Both the position numbers and the translations under genes were made by a program. From NCBI RefSeq assembly GCF_000720175.1, contig NZ_JOIX01000005.1:124001-188000 (forward strand): DNA of 64,000 bases. The letters run 5' to 3'. Source of the stretch: Streptomyces sp. NRRL S-337 (lineage in GTDB: Bacteria > Actinomycetota > Actinomycetes > Streptomycetales > Streptomycetaceae). The notes below the pieces were generated by a model. It was given only the letters and a program-made list of their open reading frames with translations. It ran no database searches and was not told where the DNA came from. Each line of letters begins with the position of its first letter. The stretch's first letter is position 1. Positions 49,120 through 58,637 of the stretch are shown here, in pieces.

Positions 49120-51063
49120 ATGGCGGAGAACCGGCTGATCCAGGGGCGGTACCGGCTGCTCGGCACCATCGGGCGCGGCGGCATGGGCGAGGTCTGGCGG
49201 GCCCGCGACGAAGCACTGGGCCGGCAGATCGCCGTCAAGTGCCTCAAGCCGCTGGGGCCCCGGCACGAGCCGGAGTTCCTCGACGTCCTGCGCGAGCGCT
49301 TCCGCCGCGAGGCCCGGGTCGCGGCCGCCCTCCAGCACCGCGGCATCACCGTCGTCCACGACTTCGGCGAGGACCAGGGCACCCTCTTCCTCGTCATGGA
49401 GCTGCTGACCGGCCGCAACCTCAGCCAGCTGCTCGACGACAACCGGCGCCAGCCGCTGCCCGTCCCGGACGTCATCGACATCGCCGAACAGGTCACCGCC
49501 GCCCTCGCCTACACCCACGGGCAGGCCGTGGTGCACCGCGACCTGAAGCCGGCGAACATCGTCCGCACCGCCGACGGCACGGTCAAGATCTGTGACTTCG
49601 GCATCGCCCGGCTGGGCCACGACATCGGTTTCACCGCCCGGCTCACCGGCACCGGCGTCGCGATGGGCAGCCCGCACTACATGTCGCCCGAGCAGATCGG
49701 CGCGCATCCCGTCGACCACCGCAGCGATCTGTACTCCCTCGGCTGCGTGCTGTACGAACTCGCCACCGGCGTCCCGCCGTTCGACCTCGGTGACGCCTGG
49801 GCGGTGCTCGTCGGACACCGGGACACCGCGCCGACCCCGCCGCGCTCCCTCCGCCCCGACCTGCCCGCGGCCTACGAGCGGATCATGCTCCAGCTGCTCG
49901 CCAAGGACCCCGACGAGCGGCCCCGCGACGCCGACGACCTGGCCAAACGCCTCGCCGACGCGCGCCAGGACCCCGGCGCCACCGCCCCGGCCCTGCCGCC
50001 CTGGACCGCCGGCATCACCCCCGGTTCACCGGCCGGCCCCGCCCACCGCCCGCCCCGCTCGGTACCGAGCCGCGCCGGCACGGTCCTCACCGACGCCTGG
50101 ACCGGCGGCGGCGACCCCCGGTCCGGCGACGCCGCCGTGGCCGCCGGGATCGCCAGCCCGGCACCCCCGGACGACCGCCGCACCGCCCTCGCCGCCCGTC
50201 TGGCGGCCGGCCGGGCCCTGGGCGAGGACGGCCGGTACTTCGAGGCCCACCAGATCTACGCCGAGGTGCTGGCCGCCCAGGAACGCACCCTGGGACCCGA
50301 CCACCCCGACACCCTCGACTGCCGTCACCACCTCGCCCGCAACCTCGGCCGGCTGGGCCGGCTGGAGGACTGCCGGGCCATGACGTGGGACGTGGCCGCA
50401 GCGCGCGCCCGGGTCCTCGGAGCCCGCCACCCCGACACCCTCACCACCTGCTACGAACTCGGCCATGTCCTCGGCCGGCTGGGCAAGTGGCCCGAGGCGC
50501 TGCGTACCTACCAGGAGGTGGCGGCGGCCCGTACGGCCGCGCTCGGCCCCGACCACCCCGAGACCCTCGACGCCCGCTCCGAGGTCGCCATCGGCCTCGG
50601 CAGGCTCGGCCGCAGCGCCGAGGCGCTGATGCTCTACCACGACCTGGTCGCCGCCCGCACCCGCACCCAGGGCGACGACGACCCGGACACCCTGCGCGCC
50701 CGGCACGGCCTCGGCGTCAACCTCGGGCGGCTGGGCCGCTGGCCGGAGGCGCTCGCCGAGGCCAAGGAGGTGGCCGCGGCCCGCGAGCGGGTGCTCGGCC
50801 CCGACCACCCCGACACGCTGGTCAGCCTCCGGGAGACCGCCGTGGCCCTCGGCTGGCTGGGCCGCTGGGACGACGCGCTGGACCGCTACCGCCGGGTCGC
50901 CGACGCCCGCACCCGGGCGCTGGGCGCCGCCCACCCCGACACCCTGGCCAGCCAGAGCGACCTCGCCCAGTGCCTGGAACAACTCGGCCGCCAGGACGAG
51001 GCGGCCGCCCTGCACCGCCGGATCGCCGCCCTCCGACGGGAGCGCGCGGCGCACCGCCCCTAG
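49120..51063 (+). CDS. Soluble Ser/Thr protein kinase with TPR repeats
   Basis: 647 residues. The kinase domain lies at about 10-270: Gly loop GTIGRGGMGEVWRARDEALG, Lys in IAVKCLK, catalytic loop VHRDLKPANIV, DFG in KICDFGIARLG, and APE-like MSPEQIG. A Pro/Ala linker (about 285-345) follows, then about seven 42-residue TPR-type repeats (LGxDHPDTLxxRxxLAxxLGxLGR) to the end. No membrane span is seen, unlike PknB-type sensors with extracellular PASTA domains. TPRs probably bind partner or substrate proteins. The ATG at 49120 is 27 bp after the DUF2236 stop. Confidence 0.93.
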   Translation: MAENRLIQGRYRLLGTIGRGGMGEVWRARDEALGRQIAVKCLKPLGPRHEPEFLDVLRERFRREARVAAALQHRGITVVHDFGEDQGTLFLVMELLTGRNLSQLLDDNRRQPLPVPDVIDIAEQVTAALAYTHGQAVVHRDLKPANIVRTADGTVKICDFGIARLGHDIGFTARLTGTGVAMGSPHYMSPEQIGAHPVDHRSDLYSLGCVLYELATGVPPFDLGDAWAVLVGHRDTAPTPPRSLRPDLPAAYERIMLQLLAKDPDERPRDADDLAKRLADARQDPGATAPALPPWTAGITPGSPAGPAHRPPRSVPSRAGTVLTDAWTGGGDPRSGDAAVAAGIASPAPPDDRRTALAARLAAGRALGEDGRYFEAHQIYAEVLAAQERTLGPDHPDTLDCRHHLARNLGRLGRLEDCRAMTWDVAAARARVLGARHPDTLTTCYELGHVLGRLGKWPEALRTYQEVAAARTAALGPDHPETLDARSEVAIGLGRLGRSAEALMLYHDLVAARTRTQGDDDPDTLRARHGLGVNLGRLGRWPEALAEAKEVAAARERVLGPDHPDTLVSLRETAVALGWLGRWDDALDRYRRVADARTRALGAAHPDTLASQSDLAQCLEQLGRQDEAAALHRRIAALRRERAAHRP

Positions 51064-51071
51064 CGGGCCGC

Positions 51072-52382
51072 TCAGTCGTCCGGCGTCACCCGGTAGAGCA
51101 CCGTGCCGTGCGCCGGCACGTCGTGCGCCACGATGTCCCCGTCGCTGTGCCCGCGGTGACCGGTGACCAGATCGTGCAGCCGGTACGAGGACGCCTCCGG
51201 CAGCCCGGCCGCGCCCGCGGTGATCGCCAGCGTGCGCGGCGCGTCAGCGGAGTTGAACAGCGCCACCGCCCGGTCGCCGTTCTTCAGCGGCTTGGCCAGG
51301 ACGGCCGAGTGGTCGTCCTGCGCGACGATGCGGCCCTGGACCCCCAGCGGATCCTGGTCGACGGCGATGACGTGCGCGTTCCCCAGCACCGCGCGGGCCT
51401 GCGGGGAGAGCTTTCCGAGGTCCGTACTGGAGATCAGCGGCGCCGCCATCATCGCCCACAGCGACATCTGGCTCTGCATCTCGTCCCGGCTGAGCCCCGA
51501 GTCCCCGGCCAGCAGGAAGTCCGGGTCGTTCCACCGTCCGGGGCGCTGCAGATCGGCGAGGTTCGCGTTGTAGTGGAAGTTGTAGACGATGGAGGACCAC
51601 TTGGCGTCCGGGGTGCTCTGCTGCAACGCCACGTCCCTGCCGCCCCGCCACAGGTTCCCCAGTTCGGACGACCAGCCGATGACCCGGTGCCAGACGCCGT
51701 CGCCGTCGAACTGGAAGTAGGCCGGCGCGGACACGGAGAAGGTGATCGGCCGGCCGCTGGCCCGCAGCGCGCGGCTCATCTGCCCGTACAGGTCCCGGTA
51801 GGTCTCCTCCTTGCTGTGTCCCGGCGTGGTGGGCACGTTGCAGCCGTCCGCCTTGACGTAGTCCACCTGCCAGCTCGCGAACAGCTTCGCGTCCTCGGCG
51901 AAGTGGCCGAGACTGCCCGGGTACTTCTCACAGGTGAGCGTGCCGACGTCCTCGTAGATCCCGAACTTCAGTCCCAGGGCGTGCAGTTGCTGCCCCAGGT
52001 AGGCCATGCCGTGCGGGAACTTCACCGGGTCCGGCAGCAGCTCGCCCTGGGGGCCGCGCTGCTTGGCCATCCAGCAGTCGTCGACGGTGACCGTTCGGTA
52101 GCCCTTGTGCGCCAGCCCCGAACGGACCAGTGCCCGCGCGTTGTCGAGCACCACCTTCTCGTCGACGTGGCAGGTGTAGTACGACCAGTTGTTCCAGCCC
52201 ATCGGGGGAGTGGGGGCCAGGTTCGGGTACGGGCCGGCGGCGTGCGCCGAGTCGGACGCGCGGCCGGGGCCGGGGGCGGCGGAGGCGGGCGCCGGGGAGG
52301 CCAGCAGCCCGGCCGAACAGGCGGCGACGGCGGTGAGTCCGGCGACGGTGCGGCCGATGCGGGGTACCGAAGGACGGGACAC
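51072..52382 (-). CDS. Secreted alpha-galactosidase, GH27
   Basis: 436 residues. A signal peptide (RTVAGLTAVAACSAGLLASP, then APASAAPG) is followed by the GH27 barrel: PPMGWNNWSYYTCHVDEKVV, TVTVDDCWMAKQRGP, nucleophile Asp in VDYVKADGCN and acid/base Asp in PGRWNDPDFLLAGD. A beta-sandwich domain ends the protein; no carbohydrate-binding module is attached. It releases terminal alpha-galactose from melibiose-type sugars or galactomannan outside the cell. It is convergent with the kinase gene (8 bp gap). No transporter or sugar regulator adjoins. Confidence 0.95.
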   Translation of the reverse strand: MSRPSVPRIGRTVAGLTAVAACSAGLLASPAPASAAPGPGRASDSAHAAGPYPNLAPTPPMGWNNWSYYTCHVDEKVVLDNARALVRSGLAHKGYRTVTVDDCWMAKQRGPQGELLPDPVKFPHGMAYLGQQLHALGLKFGIYEDVGTLTCEKYPGSLGHFAEDAKLFASWQVDYVKADGCNVPTTPGHSKEETYRDLYGQMSRALRASGRPITFSVSAPAYFQFDGDGVWHRVIGWSSELGNLWRGGRDVALQQSTPDAKWSSIVYNFHYNANLADLQRPGRWNDPDFLLAGDSGLSRDEMQSQMSLWAMMAAPLISSTDLGKLSPQARAVLGNAHVIAVDQDPLGVQGRIVAQDDHSAVLAKPLKNGDRAVALFNSADAPRTLAITAGAAGLPEASSYRLHDLVTGHRGHSDGDIVAHDVPAHGTVLYRVTPDD

Positions 52383-52562
52383 GGGGTCACCTCACGGGTG
52401 TGCGGGACGGCCTGACGGGGGGACAGCCGGGGCGGTGCCGAGGTGGAGCACGGCCGGACGCTAGGAGCAGCCCCGGACCCGGTCAAGAAGCCGCACCGGC
52501 CTGAGTGGAGGTTTCAGCCGCGTGCACCTGGCCCCCGCGATCACCGCGTGCTACCAAGGGGC

Positions 52563-54149
52563 ATGCCGGAACGGACTTCGTACGACGCGGTCATCGTCGG
52601 TGGCGGGCACAACGGACTGGTGGCCGCCGCCTATCTCGCACGCGCCGGTCTGAGCGTGCTGGTGCTGGAACGGCTGGACCACACCGGTGGTGCCGCCGTG
52701 TCGACCCGGGCCTTCACCGGTGTCGACGCCCGGCTGTCCCGCTACTCCTACCTCGTCAGCCTGCTGCCGCCGAAGATCGTGCGGGACCTCGGGCTGCGCT
52801 TCGCGGTCCGCAAACGCACCGTTTCCTCCTACACCCCCACCGTGCGCCACGGCCGCCCCACCGGCCTCCTGGTCGGCGGCGGCGAGGCCCGCACCCGCCG
52901 CTCGTTCGCCGAACTCACCGGTTCCGACCGGGAGTTCGCCGCCTGGGAGCGCTTCTACGGCACCACCCGCCGGCTCGCTGAGCGGGTCTTCCCCACCCTC
53001 ACGGAACCGCTGCCCACCCGCGCCGCGCTGCGTGCCCGGGTCGACGACGACGCCACCTGGCGCGCCGTCTTCGAGCGGCCCCTGGGCGAGCTGGTCGAGG
53101 AGACCTTCACCGACGACCTGGTCCGCGGGGTGGTCCTCACCGACGCCCTCATCGGCACCTTCGCCACCGCCCACGAACCGTCACTGCGCCAGAACCGCTG
53201 CTTCCTTTACCACGTCATCGGCGGCGGCACCGGCGACTGGGACGTCCCCCTGGGCGGCATGGGCGCCCTCACCGATGCCCTGGCCGACGCCGCCCGCCGG
53301 GCCGGTGCGGAGATCGTCACCAGCTGCCCGGTGACCGCGCTCGCCACCGACGGCCGCACCGCCGAGGTCACCTGCGAGCAGGGCACGATCGGCGCCCGCC
53401 GGGTCCTGGTGGGCGCCTCGCCGCGGGAACTCGCCCGCCTCCTCGGCGAGGCGCCGCCGCCGCCCGCCGAGGGCGCCCAGCTCAAGGTGAACATGCTGCT
53501 CACCCGGCTCCCCCGGCTCCGCGACACCGGGGTGGACCCGCGGGAGGCGTTCTCCGGCACTTTCCACATCGCCGAGGGCTACGACCAGCTGGAAGGGGCC
53601 TACCGGCAGGCCGCCGCCGGGAGCCTGCCGGCCGCCCCGCCCTCCGAGATCTACTGCCACTCGCTGACCGACCCCTCCATCCTCGGCGCCGACCTGGTCC
53701 GCCGCGGCTACCAGACGCTCACCCTCTTCGGCCTGCACACCCCCGCGCGGCTGTTCGCCGACGACACCGCCGACAACCCTGCCACCCGCGACCGCCTCCT
53801 GGCGGCCACCCTCGCCGAACTGGAGAAACACCTCGCCGAGCCCCTCGCCGACTGCCTCGCCCAGGACGCCGACGGCCGCCCCTGCGTCGAGGCCAGGTCC
53901 CCGCTCGACCTGGACCGCGAACTCGGCCTGCCGGGCGGCAACATCTTCCACCGCGAGCTGGCGTTCCCGTACGCGGATCCGGAGGCGGAGGCTCCGGCCG
54001 GCGCGGCGGCGCGCTGGGGCGTGGCCACCGGCCACGACGCCGTCCTCCTGTGCGGCGCGGGCGCGGTGCGGGGCGGCGGGGTGAGCGGCATCCCCGGCCA
54101 CAACGCCGCGATGGCGGTGCTGGAGGAACGGTGCTCAAGCAGGGCGTGA
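52563..54149 (+). CDS. FAD-dependent phytoene desaturase-like oxidoreductase
   Basis: 528 residues. The FAD-binding start is DAVIVGGGHNGLVAAAYLAR, then LERLDHTGGAAVSTR. The C-terminus has VLLCGAGAVRGGGVSGIPGH, followed by NAAMAVLEE. This is the PYROXD2-like branch of the amine-oxidase/desaturase superfamily. It is a relative of the gene at 11929-13557 (same GxGxNGLVAA motif). It is divergent from the alpha-galactosidase gene, separated by 180 bp with no clear operator. Substrate unknown. Confidence 0.88.
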   Translation: MPERTSYDAVIVGGGHNGLVAAAYLARAGLSVLVLERLDHTGGAAVSTRAFTGVDARLSRYSYLVSLLPPKIVRDLGLRFAVRKRTVSSYTPTVRHGRPTGLLVGGGEARTRRSFAELTGSDREFAAWERFYGTTRRLAERVFPTLTEPLPTRAALRARVDDDATWRAVFERPLGELVEETFTDDLVRGVVLTDALIGTFATAHEPSLRQNRCFLYHVIGGGTGDWDVPLGGMGALTDALADAARRAGAEIVTSCPVTALATDGRTAEVTCEQGTIGARRVLVGASPRELARLLGEAPPPPAEGAQLKVNMLLTRLPRLRDTGVDPREAFSGTFHIAEGYDQLEGAYRQAAAGSLPAAPPSEIYCHSLTDPSILGADLVRRGYQTLTLFGLHTPARLFADDTADNPATRDRLLAATLAELEKHLAEPLADCLAQDADGRPCVEARSPLDLDRELGLPGGNIFHRELAFPYADPEAEAPAGAAARWGVATGHDAVLLCGAGAVRGGGVSGIPGHNAAMAVLEERCSSRA

Positions 54150-54197
54150 CGGCCCGGGAAGGCGCGGCGACCCCGGGCCGGCCCGGCCGCGGGACAG

Positions 54198-54220
54198 TTT
54201 TCTGACGCTGCATCAGAAAA
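54198..54220. promoter_or_regulatory. Palindromic operator upstream of the NPD/CoA-ligase operon
   Basis: TTTTCTGA-CGCTGCA-TCAGAAAA is a perfect 8-bp inverted repeat with a 7-bp spacer; the inner CTGACG-CTG-CATCAG is also nearly symmetric. It lies 39 bp before the ATG at 54260. The form suits a TetR-family repressor of acyl-CoA genes. No regulator gene is adjacent. Confidence 0.65.
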
Positions 54221-54259
54221 TCTCTTCCCTCGTACGGCGCCCTGCGGCATCCTGCGCGC

Positions 54260-55363
54260 ATGCAGACGGAGCTGAGCAACAGGCTGGGCGCGGAGCACGC
54301 CGTCTTCGGGTTCACCCCCTTCCCCGCGGTCGCCGCGGCGATCACCCGGGCCGGCGGGTTCGGGGTGCTCGGCGCGGTCCGCTACACCGCGCCGGACGCC
54401 CTCGCCCGCGACCTCGACTGGATGCAGGAGCACACCGACGGGCTGCCGTACGGGCTCGACGTGGTGATGCCCGCCAAGAAGGTGGCGGGCGTCAGCGAGG
54501 CCGACGTCGAAGCGATGATCCCGGACGGGCACCGCCGGTTCGTCGACGGACTCCTCGACACCTACGGCGTACCGCCGCTCGCCGAGGGCGAGGAGTCCGG
54601 CTGGCGGATCACCGGCTGGATGGAACAGGTCGCCCGCACCCAGCTCGACGTGGCCTTCGACTACCCGATCACCCTGCTCGCCAACGCCCTCGGCCCCCCG
54701 CCCCCGGACGTCGTCCAACGCGCCCACGAGCACGGTGTCCTGGTCGCCGCACTGGCCGGCAGCCCCCGGCACGCCCGGCACCACAAGGCCGCCGGCATCG
54801 ACATCGTCGTCGCCCAGGGCTACGAGGCCGGCGGACACACCGGCGAGATCGCCACCATGGTCCTCACCCCCGAGGTGGTGGCCGCCGTCGACCCGCTGCC
54901 CGTCCTCGCGGCCGGCGGGATCGGCAGCGGCGAGCAGATCGCCGCCGGACTCGCCCTGGGCGCCCAGGGCGTCTGGCTCGGCTCGATCTGGCTGACCACC
55001 CGGGAGGCCGAACTCCACTCCCGGCGGCTGACCGCCAAACTGCTCGCCGCAGGACCCGGCGACACCGTGCGCTCCCGCGCCCTGACCGGCAAACCCGCCC
55101 GCCAGCTGCGCACCGAGTGGACCGACGCCTGGGACGACCCGGCCGGCCCCGGCCCACTGCCGATGCCGCTGCAAGGACTGCTGGTCGCCGAGGCGAACTC
55201 GCGCATCCAGCGGCACGAGGTCGAGCCGCTGCTGGGCACCCCGGTCGGCCAGATCGTCGGCCGGATGACCAGCGAACGCAGCGTCCAGGCCGTCTTCGAC
55301 GACCTGACCCGCGGCTTCGAGCGGGCCATCGACCGCATCAACCGCATCGCCGGACGCGCATGA
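54260..55363 (+). CDS. Nitronate monooxygenase-like (2-nitropropane dioxygenase family) flavoprotein
   Basis: 367 residues with an FMN-binding TIM barrel: HAVFGFTPFPAVAAAITRAG, GFGVLGAVRY, VAQGYEAGGHTGEIATMVLT with the catalytic-type His, and VLAAGGIGSGEQIAAGLALG (phosphate loop). Enzymes of the family oxidise alkyl nitronates, but many actinobacterial members sit with acyl-CoA ligases and may act as enoyl or propionate-type oxidoreductases. It is first gene of an operon with two CoA ligases, behind a palindrome. Confidence 0.9.
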   Translation: MQTELSNRLGAEHAVFGFTPFPAVAAAITRAGGFGVLGAVRYTAPDALARDLDWMQEHTDGLPYGLDVVMPAKKVAGVSEADVEAMIPDGHRRFVDGLLDTYGVPPLAEGEESGWRITGWMEQVARTQLDVAFDYPITLLANALGPPPPDVVQRAHEHGVLVAALAGSPRHARHHKAAGIDIVVAQGYEAGGHTGEIATMVLTPEVVAAVDPLPVLAAGGIGSGEQIAAGLALGAQGVWLGSIWLTTREAELHSRRLTAKLLAAGPGDTVRSRALTGKPARQLRTEWTDAWDDPAGPGPLPMPLQGLLVAEANSRIQRHEVEPLLGTPVGQIVGRMTSERSVQAVFDDLTRGFERAIDRINRIAGRA

Positions 55364-55382
55364 ACCCGAGGAGGACAGCGGA

Positions 55383-56939
55383 ATGACCAACTCCCCACCG
55401 CCCAACGGCTTCTGGGCGCAGGCCGCCGCCGACCCGGACCGCACGGTGCTGATCGCCCCGGACGGCGAGGAGTGGACCGCGGGCCGGCTGCACGCCGTGA
55501 GCAACCGGCTGGTCCACGGGCTGCGCGCGGCCGGCCTGGAACGCGGCGACGCCTTCGCCGTGGTCCTGCCCAACGGCGTGGAGTTCTTCACCGCCTACCT
55601 CGCCGCGTCCCAGGCCGGTTTCTACCTCGTCCCGGTCAACCACCACCTGGTCGGCCCGGAGATCGCCTGGATCGTCGCCGACTCCGGGGCGAAGGTGCTG
55701 ATCGCGCACGAGCGGTTCGCCGACGCGGCCCGGCAGGCGGCGGACGAGGCGGAGCTGCCGGCCGCCCGGCGCTATCTGGTCGGCACCGCGGACGGCTTCC
55801 GGCCGTACCGCGAACTCCTCGACGAACAGCCCGACTCCGCACCCGACGGCCGGACGCTGGGCTGGGTGATGAACTACACCTCCGGCACCACCGGACGGCC
55901 GCGCGGCATCCGCCGCCCGCTGCCCGGCACCCCGCCCGAGCAGGCCCATCTCGGCGGATTCCTCGGCATCTTCGGCATCAGGCCGTTCGACGGCAACGTC
56001 CACCTGGTCTGCTCGCCGCTCTACCACACGGCCGTCCTGCAGTTCGCCGGCGCCTCGCTGCACCTCGGCCACCGCGTCGTCCTGATGGACAAGTGGACCC
56101 CCCAGGGCATGCTGGCCCTGATCGACCGGCACCGCTGCACCCACACCCACATGGTGCCCACCCAGTTCCACCGCCTGCTCGCGCTCCCCGCGGCGACCCG
56201 GGCGGCCTACGACGTCAGCTCGCTGCGGCACGCCATCCACGGCGCCGCGCCCTGCCCCGACCACGTCAAACGCGCCATGATCGACTGGTGGGGCGGCTGC
56301 GTCGAGGAGTACTACGCGGCGAGCGAGGGCGGTGGCGCCTTCGCGACCGCCGAGGACTGGCTGAAGAAACCCGGAACGGTCGGCCGGGCCTGGCCGATCA
56401 GCGAACTGGCCGTCTTCGACGACGACGGCAACCGCCTGCCGCCCGGCGAACTCGGCACCGTCTACATGAAGATGACCACCGGCGGCTTCCGCTACCACAA
56501 GGACGAGGGGAAGACCCGGAAGAACCGGATCGGGGACTTCTTCACCGTCGGCGACCTCGGGTACCTCGACGAGGACGGCTACCTCTTCCTCCGCGACCGC
56601 AAGATCGACATGATCATCTCGGGCGGGGTGAACATCTACCCCGCCGAGATCGAATCCGCCCTGCTCGGCCACCCCGCCGTCGCCGACGCCGCGGCCTTCG
56701 GCATCCCGCACGACGACTGGGGCGAGGAGGTCAAGGCCGTCGTCGAGCCCGCCGAGGGCCATGTGCCCGGGCCCGGTCTGGCCGCCGACATCCTGGCGCA
56801 CTGCGAGCGCCAACTCGCCGGCTACAAACGGCCCAAGACGGTCGACTTCATCGCCGTCATGCCGCGCGACCCCAACGGCAAGCTGTACAAGCGCAGGCTC
56901 CGCGACCCCTACTGGGAGGGCCGGGAGCGCGCCGTGTAG
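55383..56939 (+). CDS. Acyl-CoA synthetase (ANL superfamily), first of two
   Basis: 518 residues. The AMP-binding P-loop is MNYTSGTTGRPRGIRRPL; the A5 motif is EEYYAASEGGG, A7/A8 are VGDLGYLDEDGYLFLRDRKI and the final catalytic Lys is in DPNGKLYKRRLRDPY. It activates a carboxylic acid to acyl-AMP and then acyl-CoA; fatty or aromatic substrates are both possible. GGAGGACAG precedes the ATG at 55383, 19 bp after the NPD stop. It is followed by another ligase after 41 bp. Confidence 0.94.
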   Translation: MTNSPPPNGFWAQAAADPDRTVLIAPDGEEWTAGRLHAVSNRLVHGLRAAGLERGDAFAVVLPNGVEFFTAYLAASQAGFYLVPVNHHLVGPEIAWIVADSGAKVLIAHERFADAARQAADEAELPAARRYLVGTADGFRPYRELLDEQPDSAPDGRTLGWVMNYTSGTTGRPRGIRRPLPGTPPEQAHLGGFLGIFGIRPFDGNVHLVCSPLYHTAVLQFAGASLHLGHRVVLMDKWTPQGMLALIDRHRCTHTHMVPTQFHRLLALPAATRAAYDVSSLRHAIHGAAPCPDHVKRAMIDWWGGCVEEYYAASEGGGAFATAEDWLKKPGTVGRAWPISELAVFDDDGNRLPPGELGTVYMKMTTGGFRYHKDEGKTRKNRIGDFFTVGDLGYLDEDGYLFLRDRKIDMIISGGVNIYPAEIESALLGHPAVADAAAFGIPHDDWGEEVKAVVEPAEGHVPGPGLAADILAHCERQLAGYKRPKTVDFIAVMPRDPNGKLYKRRLRDPYWEGRERAV

Positions 56940-56980
56940 CGGTACTTGACCTCGCACCGGGCCGCCCGCAGGATCCCGCC

Positions 56981-58492
56981 ATGACTGATGTGCGCAGCAG
57001 CACGGTGGACGGGATCCTGCGGCGGAGCGCCCGGCGGGTGCCGCACCGCACCGCGGTCCGGTACGGCGACCGGATGTGGACCTACCGGGAGCTCGACGAG
57101 GCCGTGTCGGCCGCGGCCGCGGTGCTCCGCGGGGCCGGACTGCGCCCCGGCGACCGGGTCGGCTCCTACGGCCACAACTCCGACGCCTACCTCATCGGCT
57201 TCCTCGGCTGCGCCCGCGCCGGGCTGATCCACGTACCCATGAACCACCACCTCACCGGCGACGAGCTGCGCTACCTCGTGGAGCAGTCCGGCAGCTCCCT
57301 CGTCCTCGCCGATCCGCGGCTCGCCGGGCGGCTGCCGGACTCCACGCGGGTCCTGCCGCTGCGCGACACCGACGACTCGCTGCTGGTCCGGCTGCGCACC
57401 GCGCCCGCGGACCCGGACCCCGCGGCGCCGGAGTCCGACGACCTGGTCCAGCTGCTGTACACCTCCGGCACCACCGCACTGCCCAAGGGCGCGATGATGA
57501 CCCACCGCGCCCTGGTGCACGAGTACGTCAGCGCGATCACCGCCCTGGACCTCGCGGAGACCGACCGCCCGGTTCACTCCCTGCCGCTGTACCACTCCGC
57601 GCAGATGCACGTCTTCCTGCTGCCGTATCTGGCGGTCGGCGCGGAGAACACCCTCCTCGACGCGCCCGACCCGGAGCGGATCCTCGACCTGGTCGCGGCG
57701 GGCCGGGCGGACAGCCTGTTCGCACCGCCCACGGTGTGGATCGGCCTGTCGCAGCACCCGGGGTTCGCCGACCGCGACCTGAGCGCGCTGCGCAAGGCGT
57801 ACTACGGCGCCTCGATCATGCCGGTGCCGGTCCTTGAACGGCTCCGCGCCCGGCTGCCCGGGCTGGCCTTCTACAACTGCTTCGGGCAGAGCGAGATCGG
57901 CCCGCTGGCCACCGTGCTGGGACCGGACGAGCACGAGGGGCGGATGGATTCCTGCGGGCGCCCGGTGCTCTTCGTCGAGGCGCGGGTGGTCGACGAGTCG
58001 GGCCGGGAGGTGCCCGACGGCACCCCGGGCGAGGTCGTCTACCGCTCCCCGCAGCTGTGCACCGGCTACTGGGACAAGCCCGAGGAGACCGCCGAGGCGT
58101 TCCGCGACGGCTGGTTCCACTCCGGGGACCTGGCCGTCCGGGACCCGGAGGGCTACTTCACCGTGGTGGACCGGGTCAAGGACGTCATCAACTCCGGTGG
58201 CGTGCTGGTCGCCTCGCGCCAGGTGGAGGACGCGCTCTACGCCCACCCCCAGGTGGCCGAGGTCGCGGTCATCGGGCTGCCGGACGAGCGGTGGATCGAG
58301 GCGGTGACCGCCGTGGTCGTGCGGCGCCCGGAGGGTGAACCGGTCGGGGAGCAGGAGCTGATCGAGGCGGCCCGGGCCCGGCTCGCGCCGTTCAAGGCCC
58401 CCAAACGGGTGGTGTTCGTGGACGCGTTGCCGCGCAACGCCAGCGGCAAGGTCCTCAAGCGGGAGCTCCGGGAACGGTTCGCGGCGTCCTGA
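56981..58492 (+). CDS. Acyl-CoA synthetase (ANL superfamily), second of two
   Basis: 503 residues. P-loop LLYTSGTTALPKGAMMTHRA; A5 motif FYNCFGQSEIGPLATVL; A8 FHSGDLAVRDPEGYFTVVDR; catalytic Lys in LPRNASGKVLKREL. Motifs differ clearly from the preceding ligase, so it is not a recent duplicate and probably takes another acid. It sits third in the NPD operon (41 bp after the first ligase). Confidence 0.94.
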   Translation: MTDVRSSTVDGILRRSARRVPHRTAVRYGDRMWTYRELDEAVSAAAAVLRGAGLRPGDRVGSYGHNSDAYLIGFLGCARAGLIHVPMNHHLTGDELRYLVEQSGSSLVLADPRLAGRLPDSTRVLPLRDTDDSLLVRLRTAPADPDPAAPESDDLVQLLYTSGTTALPKGAMMTHRALVHEYVSAITALDLAETDRPVHSLPLYHSAQMHVFLLPYLAVGAENTLLDAPDPERILDLVAAGRADSLFAPPTVWIGLSQHPGFADRDLSALRKAYYGASIMPVPVLERLRARLPGLAFYNCFGQSEIGPLATVLGPDEHEGRMDSCGRPVLFVEARVVDESGREVPDGTPGEVVYRSPQLCTGYWDKPEETAEAFRDGWFHSGDLAVRDPEGYFTVVDRVKDVINSGGVLVASRQVEDALYAHPQVAEVAVIGLPDERWIEAVTAVVVRRPEGEPVGEQELIEAARARLAPFKAPKRVVFVDALPRNASGKVLKRELRERFAAS

Positions 58493-58637
58493 GCCGTCGG
58501 GCGCGCGGCGCGCCGTGCGGCGCGCGCGACGCGTGCGGAGGGCGACTGTCGGTGCCCCCTGCCATGCTGAAAACGCGTGGCCGGAGAACAGCCGGCCGAC
58601 GGCCCTGTACGTCTCGTTCCGTACGACGGAGGACACC

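Noticed and set aside
46900..49818. 972-codon minus-strand open frame under the acyl-CoA dehydrogenase and kinase genes
   Set aside because: It is antisense to three well-supported genes and has no recognisable domain.
58500..58530. GC-only inverted-looking stretch after the second CoA ligase
   Set aside because: The arms (GCGCGCGGCGCGCC versus GCGGCGCGCGC) do not pair cleanly; it is composition rather than a clear terminator.
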